Shown in pieces: positions 1 to 12,081 of a stretch of 64,000 nucleotides of DNA. Source of the DNA: Echria macrotheca (taxonomy: Eukaryota > Ascomycota > Sordariomycetes > Sordariales > Schizotheciaceae); contig MU839841.1 of assembly GCA_030411725.1 (NCBI GenBank), positions 992,001 through 1,056,000 of the forward strand, in the 5' to 3' direction. A program made the translations under genes and the position numbers. Each line of letters opens with the position of its first letter. Position 1 is the stretch's first letter. The notes below the pieces were generated by a model, which did no database searches, was not told the DNA's origin, and saw only the letters and a list, made by a program, of their open reading frames with translations.

Positions 1-607
1 GGGACGCTGTAATCTTGAGTAGGTCCCAGCGGTCGGTCGGTCGGTCCACCCATTCGGCACCGCGCCCCGAAACCAAGCACGCATTCTGTAAACGGTAATG
101 AAATGCTCTGCTCTCGGGTGTGGCGGCTTTTTGTCTCTACTCTAAAGAAAAAAAAAAGGCACGTGCTTTCTTTGCCGCCGCCCTTCCGCTCGTCGCCCAA
201 GAAGGGCCGGTACTTTTTATTTTGTAGCAATAACCTCCCCCTCCTCCCCTCCCCCCTGTGACATTCAGGGTCCTCGCCAGGCTGTAAATGTCACCGTCGT
301 AAATAACAACCCCCTTACCAACTCACAATCGTTGCACTATGTCAAAACCTCTGACTGATATATCCGGAGACACAGAAGAAGAAACTCGCTTGCTTTCAAG
401 GTTAAATTTAAATATACCCGAATGTCCCCATATCCCTCTCCCCACCCATCATCGTGTCAACACGACTCAATTATCTCCCAATAAACAACTTGAAACGTCT
501 GTCCCTTCTACCGGCTCGCGACTGCTACAGCCTGGGACAACGAGCATGTAACACCCAAAACTCCGAACCACAGCTAAACTGCTGGCTAACCTCCCCCAAC
601 CCCTCCT
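1..607. other. Intergenic, 3' flank of YKT6
   Basis: I see no convincing gene. There is a short GGTC tetranucleotide run (positions 31-46), CT-rich tracts, and a 70-codon open frame (339-551) with no recognisable domain. The last part is probably the 3' UTR of the minus-strand YKT6 gene. Confidence 0.5.
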
Positions 608-1417
608 CTACATGACAATGCAGCACGAGTTCTGCTTCTTGGCCGTCTTGTAAAACGCCTTGCTCTGCGCGCTCAAATCCGAGCTCTTGGCCACCAAATC
701 ATCCAGCTTCTCTCCACGTTGTAGGACCTAAGTAAGCACTTGTCAGTCTTCTTTCCTGAAAAACTCAGATCACACAAAAACACATACACTGTCAATGGCC
801 TTGTGCAGGATAATCTTGGTGTCGTCCAGCTCCTGCTGGATCTTGGCGATGCTGCTCGCCTCGTTCGAGTCCTGGTACTTGGTGATGTACTCCTTGAGCG
901 GCGGGAACGAAACCTCGTTGTCCTTGGTCTTGCCCTGGAACGACGCCTGCGGCTTCTCGGCCAGGAACTGGTCCATCAGCTTGGACAGCACGCTGTGGGC
1001 GGCGAGGTGCGGATAGTCCTTTGTGATGATGACGCCGGCGACGCCCTCGGAGCGCGCATAGCAGTGCACCACGTAGTCTGTGTGTATATTGTATATCAGT
1101 CGGGGGTTTCTGGGAGAGAGAGAAGGGACACAGCAAAGCCAACAAAAAACACATACCCTGCTCCTCGACACTCTGTCTTTGTCCTGGCCTCGTCCGCTCG
1201 GCCACCGTCTTGCTGATCATGGTCATAAAGTTCCCATACTCGTTCCGGGTGAAGCGCGAGAAGTCGCTAAGCTCCCACTCGGCACATAGTTGCAGGGCCG
1301 GCTGCTTGGTGTTGTCCAAGACCTGCGACGATCCATGTCAGCTTTTTGCTTGCTTTGGCTGACCGCCTTCTTGTCTGTGTCCAACCCCAAACCTACACCG
1401 ATGTAATAAACCTTCAT
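608..1417 (-). CDS. YKT6: YKT6-type R-SNARE (longin SNARE)
   Basis: Four exons: 1397-1417, 1157-1322, 788-1077 and 608-727, giving about 198 aa, the usual YKT6 length. YKT6 is a membrane-anchored R-SNARE acting in ER-Golgi, endosomal/vacuolar and autophagosome fusion. The protein starts MKVYYIGVL, as YKT6 does. An N-terminal longin domain (about 1-130) is followed by a SNARE helix that includes LQRGEKLDDLV with the zero-layer Arg. The C-terminus is CCIVM: two adjacent Cys in a CAAX-like box, the known site of palmitoylation plus prenylation in this family. Introns have GTATGT or GTAGGT donors and all phases close. The start is the only ATG that yields the family N-terminus. Confidence is high. 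Confidence 0.96.
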
Positions 1418-3298
1418 GATGGGCGACCTTGGTAGTATATGTCCGAACCCAACGCGCGCAAGTGACGTAGATGCTGCTTTGTCTCAAAAAAGTGGCCGGC
1501 GCGGCGCCGTGTCGGGGGAGGATGGCGATGGAGCGTCGCCAGAAGTGGGGTCGATCCGAGGCAGCGGCGGCCCCCTGTTCCACTCCTCTTTGCTCCGCCT
1601 GGTCTTAAAGTCGCGGCTCGATGGTCGGATGCGGAAGGCGGTTTGGTCGCGGTGGAGTTTGTGTCGGCGGCGAGCGGCGAACGCGGACGGGCTTATGAAG
1701 TTCAACGACACGGTGTGTGACAGGCGTGACAGGCTGGCAGTTGACGGCTGTGGTTGAGAGCTGACGCACGCGGCAACCGTCACCGCCCACACGGCGTCGG
1801 CAAAACCCTTGGCCGCCAGCCAACCACCGCCCTGCGCTAACAGGCGAGGGTGCTCACGTGCCAGCCCCAGCCGCACGCACAGGGACCCCGATTTCGCCTG
1901 TCGGGCCTACAGTTTAACGGTAACCTGTAGCCAGCTGCCAGTGACGCATCCCGGCTGATGCTACACATGACTGAGCGCTACCGTTCAATTCCAGCAACGG
2001 CTCTGCTGGGCCGGCCGGGTCTGGGGTTCTTGATTGTATACAAGCAGCCGACGCTCAGAGGTCTCGACCGCGGCGGGGCAGGGGTCAGACGGCGGCGGCA
2101 CTGCGCACCGCACGCAGAAGGTTCATGCACCGACAGGGTGTCGATTGTGATGTACAGGGTACCAAGGCGAGGTCGAACGGCTTCCGAGCACGGCGGCGCT
2201 GGACCTGGTTCTGCTGCCCCGCCTTCTTCGCCATTCGCCCGCCTCCAGTGGCCCGCGGCAGCGCAGATGCCATCCGCTTGTCGTTGCGTCGTCGTCGCGC
2301 GACACTTATCAGTCACCATCATCATGTCCGCAGAACGCTGCGATAAGGCTCCCACAGCACCCCAGATCGACGGCGTCATTGCTGGCGGGAAGGACCTGAT
2401 CTGACAAGAGAGAAGCGAAGCACTGGCGCGTTCTTTATATGGAAAATGCCCGCCAGCCGGCGGCCAGGACAGGGTTCCGTCGCACCGGATGTGTCCTCCT
2501 TCTCTGTTGCTTCTGGTCTGGCGTTGGCTGCCGGCCTCTGGCTCCACCGCTCTTTGCCCAGGCCGACATCCATCTCAGTTGAGCCCCTCGTCGGGCCTCT
2601 CTCTCCCTCTCTCTTATTGAGGAGCCCGCCCGTAATAAGAAGGCGATAAGAGCCTCGCATGCCGCTTGCTTTCTCCCCGCCCCCCTCCTGTTGTTGTTGC
2701 TGCTGCTGCCAGTCTCTTTGTCTCGACAACGCTCCGCTGTGTTCCCGGACGGCTCGTGGAAGCGCAACCCGAGCGCGTGTGTCTAAACTCGTTCGACCCC
2801 TAGTCCCAGGGCCTACACTAGCAACCTAGACCCAACAGGAGAGCGGAGCTCGGCTGTGGCACCGTGTGCGTGTGTGTGTCTTGCAGAAGGAGAGGAAGCA
2901 CCATCCGCCGGCCGTGCTCCCCTGCCCATCCTCCCTCCCCCCCGTCCGTCTGAGTCGCCTGCCCGCTAATTGCCGAGTGGATTTGGTCGCCGCTGCTACA
3001 AGACGACGACCATCGGGATCTCGTTTCTCTTCTCTCCCAAACTCGACCCGACGATTTGTCTTTTCCCATCACACCCTCCGGCCTCGTCTTGATACGACTG
3101 CCCCAAATTTTGGGCGACTGCACCAGAAGCGCCCCGCCCAGTGTCTTATCAGTTCCTGCTTGACGAGTCTCAACGGCCACTCTCCGTCGTTCGGGTGACC
3201 CCCACTGGTCTCTCCCACCAACCCGCCGCGTTGTCCTGCGAGATCGGGGCGACCCGCGATAACAGGCGCGCGATACAGACCATCGCCGCGGCGTCCAA
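1418..3298. promoter_or_regulatory. Divergent intergenic region YKT6 / FYVE gene
   Basis: About 1.9 kb between two divergent starts, so it should hold both promoters. The right half (about 2650-3298) is rich in pyrimidine tracts and short CA/GT runs, as expected for a long fungal 5' UTR. Several GC-rich open frames occur on both strands but none resembles a known protein. No clear TATA box was seen. Confidence 0.45.
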
Positions 3299-4319
3299 AT
3301 GGCGACCGACTTCATAATGCCCCAGGTGCCCGTCCGCCAGGACCAGCACGCTTTCTACCAACCCAATCCGCAAAAGCTGCCGCCGCAAGCCGCCCTCTTC
3401 GCGGCCGCACCCGTGCATCCGGCAGCGTACCCGGCGCCGGCGAACACTCAATACAGCACGGCGCCCAGCAGCGCGCAGATCTCGCCCCTCAGCACCTCGA
3501 ACAATGCCTCGCCCACTTCGCCGCGAAATAACCTCGGCCGCGGCACCCGGCCCATGTACATGCCCGCGGTGCTGAGGCCGACCGAGTTCCCGTCGAAGGC
3601 GCCGCCACCGCGACCGATTCCGGGAGACGGCGAGGACGACGACGACGACGATGCCGAGCCGCGCACGCCGCGTCCCAACAGCAGCTTCATCGGCGGGCTC
3701 AACGCGCTCGGCCGGCTGAGCAGGCGATCGACGGGCGACAGCGGCAAGTGCGTCGACGGCAAATGGAACCTCGATCTGTTCCCCCAACCCACGGGCACGC
3801 CGACCCGCAAACACTGGAAGGTATGTTTTTGTCTCTATCCATCCCTGTTAGACAAAACACGTGTGTGGCTCACATTTTTTTGTTTTTGGTCTCATCTAGC
3901 CGGATCACGAATCCCCCCTCTGCGACCACGCGACATGCAAGAAATACTTTACGACCTGGACGCGCCGCCACCACTGCCGCAAGTGCGGCAACATCTTTTG
4001 CAACTACCACAGCCGCTTCGAGGTGCCTCTCGATCAAGACGCTTCGTATAACCCGAGGGGCGTGAGCAGCCGCGCGTGCGCGCACTGCTTCGCGCAGTTC
4101 AAGGAGTGGCGCAGCCGGACGAACAGCCAGGCGTCGAGTCTCAGCTCGTCCGAGGGGAACCTGGCGGATCATCATCATCCTCATACGCCGCTGGCGTCGC
4201 CTACGTCGGTGCTGGGCATGCGGTTGCCTCCGCATCATCCGAGTCATCAGAGACCCGGGGGCGGCGGGCCGGATGCGGCGCAGAGTGTGCCGAGGGATTG
4301 GAATTGGAGTACTTTTTGA
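3299..4319 (+). CDS. FYVE zinc-finger protein
   Basis: Two exons, 3299-3820 and 3900-4319 (313 aa). Residues 1-170 are Pro/Ala/Ser-rich and look disordered, with a run of acidic residues near 115-121. The FYVE domain spans about 173-240: a WKPD motif (WxxD class), then zinc ligands Cys182/187, the basic RRHHCRKCG motif with Cys200/203, Cys208, and Cys234/237 in SRACAHC. FYVE fingers bind phosphatidylinositol 3-phosphate, so an endosomal or vacuolar membrane role is likely. The partner of Cys208 is His (CNYH) rather than Cys. The intron lies inside the WKPD motif (GTATGT donor, TCTAG acceptor). The C-terminus is His/Pro/Gly-rich. The domain is clear; the specific fungal orthologue is not. Confidence 0.9.
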
Positions 4320-6515
4320 GATTTTTTTTTTGATGATGAAAGTTTTAATGACCCATTGAACGGCCGATGCGTTAGAAGAGAAGGCGGGAGAGAGATAGAT
4401 CTCTAGAGAGAGGGAGAGGAGGGTTTCTTTGATGTTTGTAGAGGGGAGCGGGTTGGCATGGTGGTCGGAAGGGGGGAAGGCGGGAAGGGGGGGAGGGGGG
4501 GAGGGGGGGAGGGGGATTATAGACGTGGGGCGGACTCCCGATCTGATCTTGATCCGATAATACCTTGCTAGGTTTTTGGCTCAGGAAGATGAGTCGACTA
4601 CCTGAGCGTTTGAGTTTTCTTATTCATGGAGAAGGGGGGGTCATATACCCGGTGAGAGGAGGATGGAAGAGGAGGGATTGGGTGGGTGGGAAGGGGGTGA
4701 GCATTTTGGATATACAGTGGTTTTCCATGGGCTGTGGTGTAGCAAGGCGTTTTGGTGCATTGGAGTCCTTTTTTTTAATCATGTGTTGGGGGAAATGCGA
4801 GATGTAAGAGGGAGTATTTGGATGGGAGGAGGAGGATATAGTTGAGTGGTGTGGGATGGCATATACTGAGACGATTTGAGAACGGACGGGCAAGGACGGT
4901 AGAGACTGGTTTGAGTAGCTAAGTGTAGGTAGGGAGAGAGAGGTTCTATCCTGGCGGGGTAGGCGATAATCGAGGCTTTGATGATTACCTTGTTGGTTGT
5001 GGACTACCGTACGTTGAAAGTGATCCTCCTGTACATCTTGAACTATATCTAGCCAGCTCCGATGTTTCTGTCTGTCTGTCTGTCCCTCTGCGGCACCGTC
5101 GATATTGTGCTGCTCACCACTACTTAGGGAGTTATCCGAGGAACGCATAGCTCGTTCCTTTCTGCTTTATTCGTCTGTCTGTCTATCTCCCTTTCAATCT
5201 TTTTCCTCACAAACCGAAATGGATGGATGCCAAACTCCCGTCCTTTCCAGACCGGAACGCAAACCGAGTACCTATCCCCCTTTCCCCCGTCCGTACGTTC
5301 GTACGTACCCTAGTATAGTCCCCGAAGTAAACACCGAAGACCCTTACCCAGCAAGCCCAGAGGCTAGGGTCCCTTACTCACGAGTCAGTTCACCACCTTT
5401 CCCTGCCCCGGTACATACCTAGTAGTGGAGAGGTGGAGGATACACATGCACCATCCCAGTCCAGTCCAGTCTTTCCCATCCTGGTTCCAACCCCCCTCCT
5501 ACAACCCTCCAACCCGGCACTTCACAAAAAAAGCCCATCGGATCGCAGTGGGATAAAGACGGTGGACGGTGGACGGTGTGGACAAACTGTGGAGATTTTG
5601 TTTTGTTTACTTACTCTACATGTGGGATCCTCCCCCCTTTCATGGCCTTCATCGTCAAGGTACCTAGCCACAACTATAATTCGCATACACCCAACCTTTA
5701 GGATATGTCTTAGGATATATCCAGGTACAGCATGTAGGGTGTGCCCCGGGCAACCAAGCAACGCATTTGAGCGGTGAAAAGAAAAGAAGAGGAAAAAAAA
5801 AGGTTTGTTTCTGGTCTGACCATTCCCTGTTTACATTGGTCGGCATCAGCAGTGTTACGACATACCTACGAGATCCTCACGAGTGTTGTGCTTGCAGTAG
5901 ATGTTTCACGTTTGTACTGTCCTTTCCTTGTAGCTCAGCTTTCTGAAGATTAGATAGATCAGATATATATTCATTATTGTACCGTTCCTCTGAGACCAAG
6001 TGGCTGTCCTCATATCCACTGTATTAGGGGAGAAGATGAGGATCTCAGGGCAGTCTACACCACAAGCAACATCCCTGGTGTATGCGTCAACACCGAACTG
6101 TCCACACGAAACTGACCATTTTACCATTTTCAGTTAAATAAAAATCTTCACTTTTATCTACGAACCACCCTATGCTATGCCGTCGCTGATGAATGATTTA
6201 ACCCGCCATTCCTTCGCCCCTTCCATATACCGCTAAACATTATCCGTAAGACATCTAGTCATGTAAGCCCAACAGGGCCCTAAATGCTGGCCGGACCGCA
6301 ATCCGGATGGAGTCTTCTCTCATCCGATACTCGCCAGCCGCGTGGCATCATCGTATCCAACCCTAGTTTTCGTCCCGAGTGGTACAAAACGTAATCTGGG
6401 TCGGCTGATGTATCCCATCCGTGGAATTGTGGTACCCCGGACGCTCCTAGTTCTAACCCCAGCTTCTTCACCTGTGAAGATGCAGCCCTAGTCAATATGA
6501 TCTTTCCTTCCAGAC
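4320..6515. other. Convergent intergenic region
   Basis: About 2.2 kb between the 3' ends of the FYVE gene (+) and the elongase gene (-). It holds a G-run cluster (listed separately) and a TCTG microsatellite near 5066-5084. Open frames here lack recognisable domains and normal codon bias. The right part is probably elongase 3' UTR. Confidence 0.45.
4471..4515 (+). repeat. G-run cluster, potential G-quadruplex
   Basis: Six runs of three to seven G separated by one to five bases occur within 45 bases, on the sense strand about 150 bases downstream of the FYVE gene stop codon. The pattern meets the usual G4 definition (four or more G3+ runs with short loops). Whether it folds or affects 3' end formation is inference. 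Confidence 0.7.
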
Positions 6516-7891
6516 CTAAGCCTGCCTGGTGCGGAGCACACGGCCATTGGTCTTGCCGTTGCTGACCGCCTCGTTGCTCTCGCCATACACCTCGCGCTCA
6601 ACGTTCTTGGCAGCTTCCCAGCCAGCCTTCTCCGCCGCCACAAGGTTATTGCTGAGGCGGCGGCTCGCAGCGCCATTCTTCTTGCCAGCAGCCTTCTTGT
6701 CGGCAGCGTTGCTGCGGCGGAGATAGCTCTCGATGAAGAAGCTCACAAAAAGATAGGTGAGAGGCGTCAGGTACAGAACATTGAGCCAGACAGCAAATGT
6801 GGCACTGTTGGTGTCGATGCAGGACACCGTCTTATAGGAGATGTCGCCCTTGATGCTATCCAGGACGGCAGAAGCAGAGCTGTTGGAGGCTGCGGCAGCC
6901 GAAGCCGAGGCAACGGCTTCCCGAGTCGCCGTGTTGTGGGGAGCAGGAACCGAGTAGGACACGAACGAGTGAGCCATGGCGTAGGAAGCGCCAACCAGGA
7001 ACTGCGTGATCTGCATCGTGGTGAGGCTGCGCTTGATGAAGATGGGTACACGGATATTGAAGGCCGTCACGGTATAGTAAGTGTACTATGTCTGTTAGTC
7101 TTTGATACAACCAGATCAGAAGAGGAAGCACTTACCATCATGGCATGAATACCGGAGTTGACAAAGACAAACATCCAGATCGGGGCAGACATGTAGCGAA
7201 TACCGGCCCACATGCACATCATAGCACCGGCGTGGTGATAGGTCTGCAGAGTCGAGCTGAACTTGCCCTTGGCAAGGATAATAAACGTGTCGAGCACCTC
7301 GTAGAACTTGCTGAGATAAAAGATCCAGCCGTAGAAAGCAAGACCCTCGTTCCAGAGACGGCCCATGGCAAACTGGCTGGGCATGCCACTGGAGTCCAGG
7401 GCTGACTCAGAGCCGTATGATTGCCATGAGTTGGTCGCCTCGTCGAAAATCGCGGCGTTGCCCAGACCGGCCGGACCGTTAAGCTTGCAGACCGAATCGA
7501 CAAACCCGGAGAGCCCAGTGGGACCCAGAGGGTTCACCATGGTACGCCGCAGAGCACCAAACATACCGACAAAAGTCCAGGCAGAGTAGACGGCGAGGAA
7601 GACATTGTGGGCGATAACGAACCACCGAAACGTTGCCGTCTTGCTGATACCCCACGGCTTCTTGCCCGTCGACTTGTTGTAAGCGTTCAAGGCCTTGGCG
7701 GTGACGGCATAGAGAGCCGCAATCGTGATGGGGACCTTGGGGTCGAGAACGGCATTGTAGATGTTGTCGGGGATGTGGACGGGCGGTGCAAAAGCACTTG
7801 AACCGACAGGTGGTGGGCTGAGAAAGGCGGGATTTGTGTTGGGAGGGAACTTAAACAGAGCCGATGACGGCAGGGCGAACGAGACAGCCAT
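6516..7891 (-). CDS. ELO-family very-long-chain fatty acid elongase
   Basis: Two exons, 7136-7891 and 6516-7085 (441 aa), separated by a 50-base intron with a GTAAGTG donor, CTAAC branch and TAG acceptor. The family (GNS1/SUR4) makes the ER-membrane 3-ketoacyl-CoA synthase that condenses malonyl-CoA with acyl-CoA. Several hydrophobic segments are present, with family motifs: an AHN motif in TM2 (about 95), KFYEVLDT before the active region, LQTYHH at about 215-220, and HAMMYTYY spanning the splice junction. The histidine box is QxxHH, not the usual HxxHH. The C-terminal tail is Lys/Ala-rich and could carry ER retrieval information, though it does not end in a plain KKxx. The start MAVSF was preferred because 21 upstream in-frame codons look like 5' UTR. 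Confidence 0.93.
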
Positions 7892-9582
7892 GGTTGCAGT
7901 GGTGCACCTTTTGGGATGGCTTCTGCTGACTGTGTGCTGACGGCGGGAGGTCAATTGGATGGTCGAAGTAAGATTCCTGCTGGAAAATCAAACCTAAAGG
8001 AGAAAAAGGTCTTAAGACGAGCGGAAAGCAGCGTCTTTTTGGTTTCGTTGCCTCGATGATGAATTCCCAACGCTTTTCAAGATCGACCAATCTGAGTGTC
8101 ACACTGGTTCAGGGGTGGGGATGCGCCTCGGCAGCAGGTACAAGCAGGTGGCGCACAGAGGACTGGGCCGAGCCGAGAGGAAGGAAAGATGGATGAAGAA
8201 GACAGAAACGGAAGGAAGAACTCGAGGGATCCTGATCAAGACCTAGGTAATAAATCACCGAACAGATCACAGAACGGAGCACGAAATTTTATCAGCAATG
8301 CGCTGCTATTCAGGGCTTTGCCTGGTATTCGACGCAAGGACCGGTGTACCTCAGCCGGGCCACAACTCAGCACTTGCTGGCATTCACTCCGGAGCGCGTC
8401 AGGGTCGTCACATTGCAGACATTTGAGAGGAACGACCCCAGGTTCCGGCCAGGTATAGACAGACAGGAGATCCGCAGTCGCCGAGGCCCACGAACCGGTT
8501 CCGGGGCTAAGAAAAGCCATCCCGAGTGGTTCGGACGAGGAGGCTTGACGCCATGATTTTCCCGTGGCAAGGGTCTAGTCCCTTGGGGTGACGGATTTCG
8601 GCCAATTTTTCGTAATATCTCGGGCACCCGGAGCCCGCGGGCGACCGCATCTGAAGATAGGATATCAAAGACGATAGGATACCAAAGGCGATGCGGCAGG
8701 TTGATGAGTGAGATGGCGGACAGACGGATGGAATGTGCAGACAGCCCTGCAGTATCGGATGTTGATGACGGTGCCACCAGATGCCGCGTCTGCGCCGCGA
8801 GCTACGGCATTTGCTCCGTGTCGCGTCTTGCATAGGAATTGCCAATATGAGTGCGAGAGCATAGCGGAGACACACAGGCCCAAATTTGCTTCTCGAAAGG
8901 TCGACATCATGGATGACCCCGCTATCAAGGTCAGATGTAGACTCCCAAAAACATGTTGGGCGATGTTGGCTCCCGAGGCTGGTGAGGCGGGATGAGGGGT
9001 GCGACAAGTTAATTGGCGGCTGCTGATTGGCCAATTCAGTTCAACAAATGCGGGAGGAGTCTCCTATCCACATCTCCCCAACAGATGCGGCAATTCAGCA
9101 GGTGCATCCCGCCTTGCTGGGTTTCACATGCAAAAGTCTTATGTTGGGGCGATATCGTTATCGGCCGGCCACGCCTGCTTCTTGCCTCGAAATATTGGGA
9201 CCTTGCGGCGCGCATTCTTCTTTGCACTTTCTTCCTCTCAAGACTCAAGAGCATGAAGAACCACTTAGTGGGCTGATGTAATCCAGCCTCGTCTGAGTCT
9301 CTTTGGTCATGTTCAAGACTTGGCGCTGAGCTGATCCTTGGCAAAAGACCCCATGTTCTCGACCGCCGGGGCGGCGTCGAGCGATGGCACATCACGCTTT
9401 GTTAGTACATCTAGAGGCGGGGGAACGCGTCGCGGCAACCACAGCCGAGGCTGATGGTTGGCCTTCATCCCAATCTCGTTCTACTGGGAATTGACGACAA
9501 ACTCAACGCGACCTGAAGTCGTTTTGACCGCGATATCGAGGTTTATGAGATATATAAAAACACCGGCATTGCATCGTCCATC
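7892..9582. promoter_or_regulatory. Divergent intergenic region elongase / alcohol oxidase
   Basis: About 1.7 kb between divergent starts. No ORF here resembles a known protein. A TATA element lies at the right edge (separate entry). Its GC content is lower than in the flanking exons. Confidence 0.4.
9551..9559 (+). promoter_or_regulatory. TATA-like box before fatty alcohol oxidase gene
   Basis: TATATAAAA lies only 24 bases before the chosen ATG at 9583. If used, transcription would begin near or just after that ATG, so the leader is very short or the true start is downstream. The role is inferred from sequence and position only. Confidence 0.4.
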
Positions 9583-12081
9583 ATGACTCCGACGGGCCCC
9601 ACTCCTCCGGCAGTTCCCCCGGCCCCGCCCGGCGATTACTACGACGCGACTCAGTGGGCCGTCCTGACGTCGCTGCTCGACGCCGTCATACCCTCGATTG
9701 CGCCTGCATCCAAGGTCACAGACGAGAAGACGCACCGTGGCATTGATGATGCAGAGTACGAGAAGCTTGCGTCGCTGGTCGAGGCCAAGGTGAATCCTGC
9801 GCCTTCGCCTGAAGCTCTAAAAGCGTACCTGGACGACCGCCCATCGGCAAACCCGGGCTTTATGAATGGCCTCCTGCAGGCTCTCGGGAACCTTCCACAG
9901 TCCGCGCGTGCCCGGCTCGGGGGCGTTTTGTCGGCGCTCGGGTAAATAACTACTCCTCTCTCTCCGTGCCTTTTTCGGCGAATCGAGTAGACTTTACAGT
10001 AGGCCATGATAATAATAGAGAATAACCTGTGATCTCTGTTTAGGACACGCTACGGTAGCCTGCTGCTCACGGGCTCTACGGTGCCCGTCCACGAGCAGTC
10101 TCTCGCTGATCGCGAGGCGGTGCTCCAGCGCTGGTCGTCATCGTGGTTCGGTACACCCCGTGTGCTGTACAAGACATTCACCAGCCTCGCCAAGGTCACA
10201 TGGCTGCAGACGGCCGTCTACGCCGAAGCCGCTGGGTTTCCGGCCGTGCCTACGAACTGGAAACCAGTCGAGAGCGCCTTTGAGTTCGACTTCCTCCAGT
10301 TCTCGGCGACGACCTCGGATGATGAGCCTGCCGTTGTCGAGACCGACGTCGTTATTGTCGGGTCTGGCTGCGGCGGCGGTGTGGCCGCCAAGGTCCTTGC
10401 TGAGGCCGGCCACCGGGTTCTTGTCGTCGACAAGGGCTACTATTTCCCTCCATCGCAGCTGCCCATGACCGCGGACGGCGGCGCGTTCCACCTCCTCGAG
10501 AATAATGGGTTGATCAGCAGCGTGGACAGCTCCGTCAATGTTGTCGGCGGATCGTGCTGGGGCGGTGGCGGCACCGTGAACTGGAGCGTCAGTTTGCATA
10601 CCCAGGGTTTCGTGAGGAAGGAGTGGGCTGAGGAGCACGGCCTACCGTTCTTCGAGTCAGCCGAGTATCAGGACTGTCTGGATCGGGTGTGCGACTTCAT
10701 GGGCGTCATCCGGGGCGACCAGGTCCGCCAGACGCACCGCGGGAAGATGCTGCTGGAGGGCTCGAGGCGTTTGGGGTGGCCGGCCGAGGTGTGTCCGCAA
10801 AATACCGGAGGCAAGGAGCACTGGTGTGGCCATTGTCACCTGGGGTGCGGCGCCGGTGAGAAACAGGGACCGGCCGTCAGCTGGTTGCCTCATGCCGCTA
10901 GGAACGGGGCCAAGTTTGCCGAAGGATTCGCCGTGGATCATATTCTCTGGGACGAGACGGACACGTCAGGAGACAAGGTGGCTACGGGCATCCGGGGGAC
11001 ATGGACGTCGAGGGACTCGTCCGGGGCGACTATCGGGTCCGACCGGACGACTCGCCAAGTCATTGTCAAGGCCAAGAAGGTTATCGTGTCGGCTGGAACA
11101 CTGAACAGCCCTCTTGTGCTGATGAAGAGCGGCTTGACGGTAGGAGCTCTCCCCTTATGTAGGGGCCTCTGTGACTGACGACGCAGAATCCGCATATCGG
11201 CAGCAACCTGTATTTGCATCCCGTCAATTTCGTTCTCGGCGTCTTTGACGAGGACATTAGGCCTTGGGAGGGTTAGTACTTCCTCACCCGCCTTTTGATT
11301 ATCACGTAGGACCCGCATCTAACCGTATATACCTAGGCGGTATCATCACGAGCGTATGCACCAACTTTGAAAACCTAGACGGCAATGGCCACGGCGTCAA
11401 GCTCGAGTCAACATGCATGCTGGTCAGTCCCCCCCCTTTTTTTTTGTCTCTCTCCTTTCCTAGACAGACACTCACCCACACCAGCCCTACGCCATCCTGA
11501 CCCACTTCCCCTGGCGCAACGGTCTCGACTTCAAGCTCAACGCCCTCCGCCTCCGGCACACAGCCGGCTACATCTCGCTCGCCCGCGACCGCGACACCGG
11601 CCGCATCTATCCCGATCCGCGCACCGGCAAGCCGCTGCTCGACTACCGCGTGTCGCCGTTCGACGCGGCGCACGTGCTAGAGGGCGTCATCGGGCTCGCA
11701 AAGATTTGTTATGTTGCCGGCGCGAGCGAGATCCACCCCATGCTGCCGGGCGTCGAGCCTTTCGTCCGGGACAGGACGACCGAGGTCGAGGGCGCCGGCG
11801 TGACGGACCCGGCGTTTGTCGCGTGGCTTGGGAGACTCAGAGCGGTCGGGAATGCGCCGCCCTATGCGCCTTTCGTGTCGGCGCATCAGATGGGCACGTG
11901 TCGGATGAGCAGCCATGCTGGTGCTGGCGTGGTCGATTCTAGGGGCAGGGTGTGGGGGACTCGGGGCGTCTATGTGGCGGATGCGAGCGTGTTTCCCAGC
12001 GCGAGCGGGGTGAATCCTATGGTTACCACGATGGGAATTGCGGATTGGATTGCTCGGGGGGTGGCTAAGGAGTTGGCTTAG
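9583..12081 (+). CDS. Long-chain fatty alcohol oxidase (GMC oxidoreductase)
   Basis: Five exons: 9583-9941, 10044-11139, 11187-11271, 11337-11422 and 11485-12081 (740 aa; yeast FAO enzymes are about 700). The family oxidises long-chain alcohols to aldehydes with FAD and O2, usually in peroxisome or microsome membranes, as part of alkane and omega-oxidation. An N-terminal region specific to fatty alcohol oxidases (about 1-215) precedes the FAD dinucleotide fold with VIVGSGCGGG (Gly226 onward). A Cys/His-rich segment HWCGHCHLGCGAGEKQG follows. The C-terminal GMC domain has HQMGTCRM (His676) and SGVNPM before the end. No PTS1 tripeptide is present (ends KELA). All introns have GT-AG ends and all phases close. 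The substrate is inferred from family only. Confidence 0.92.

Noticed and set aside
3170..3814. 214-codon minus-strand ORF over FYVE exon 1
   Set aside because: Antisense shadow of the FYVE coding exon.
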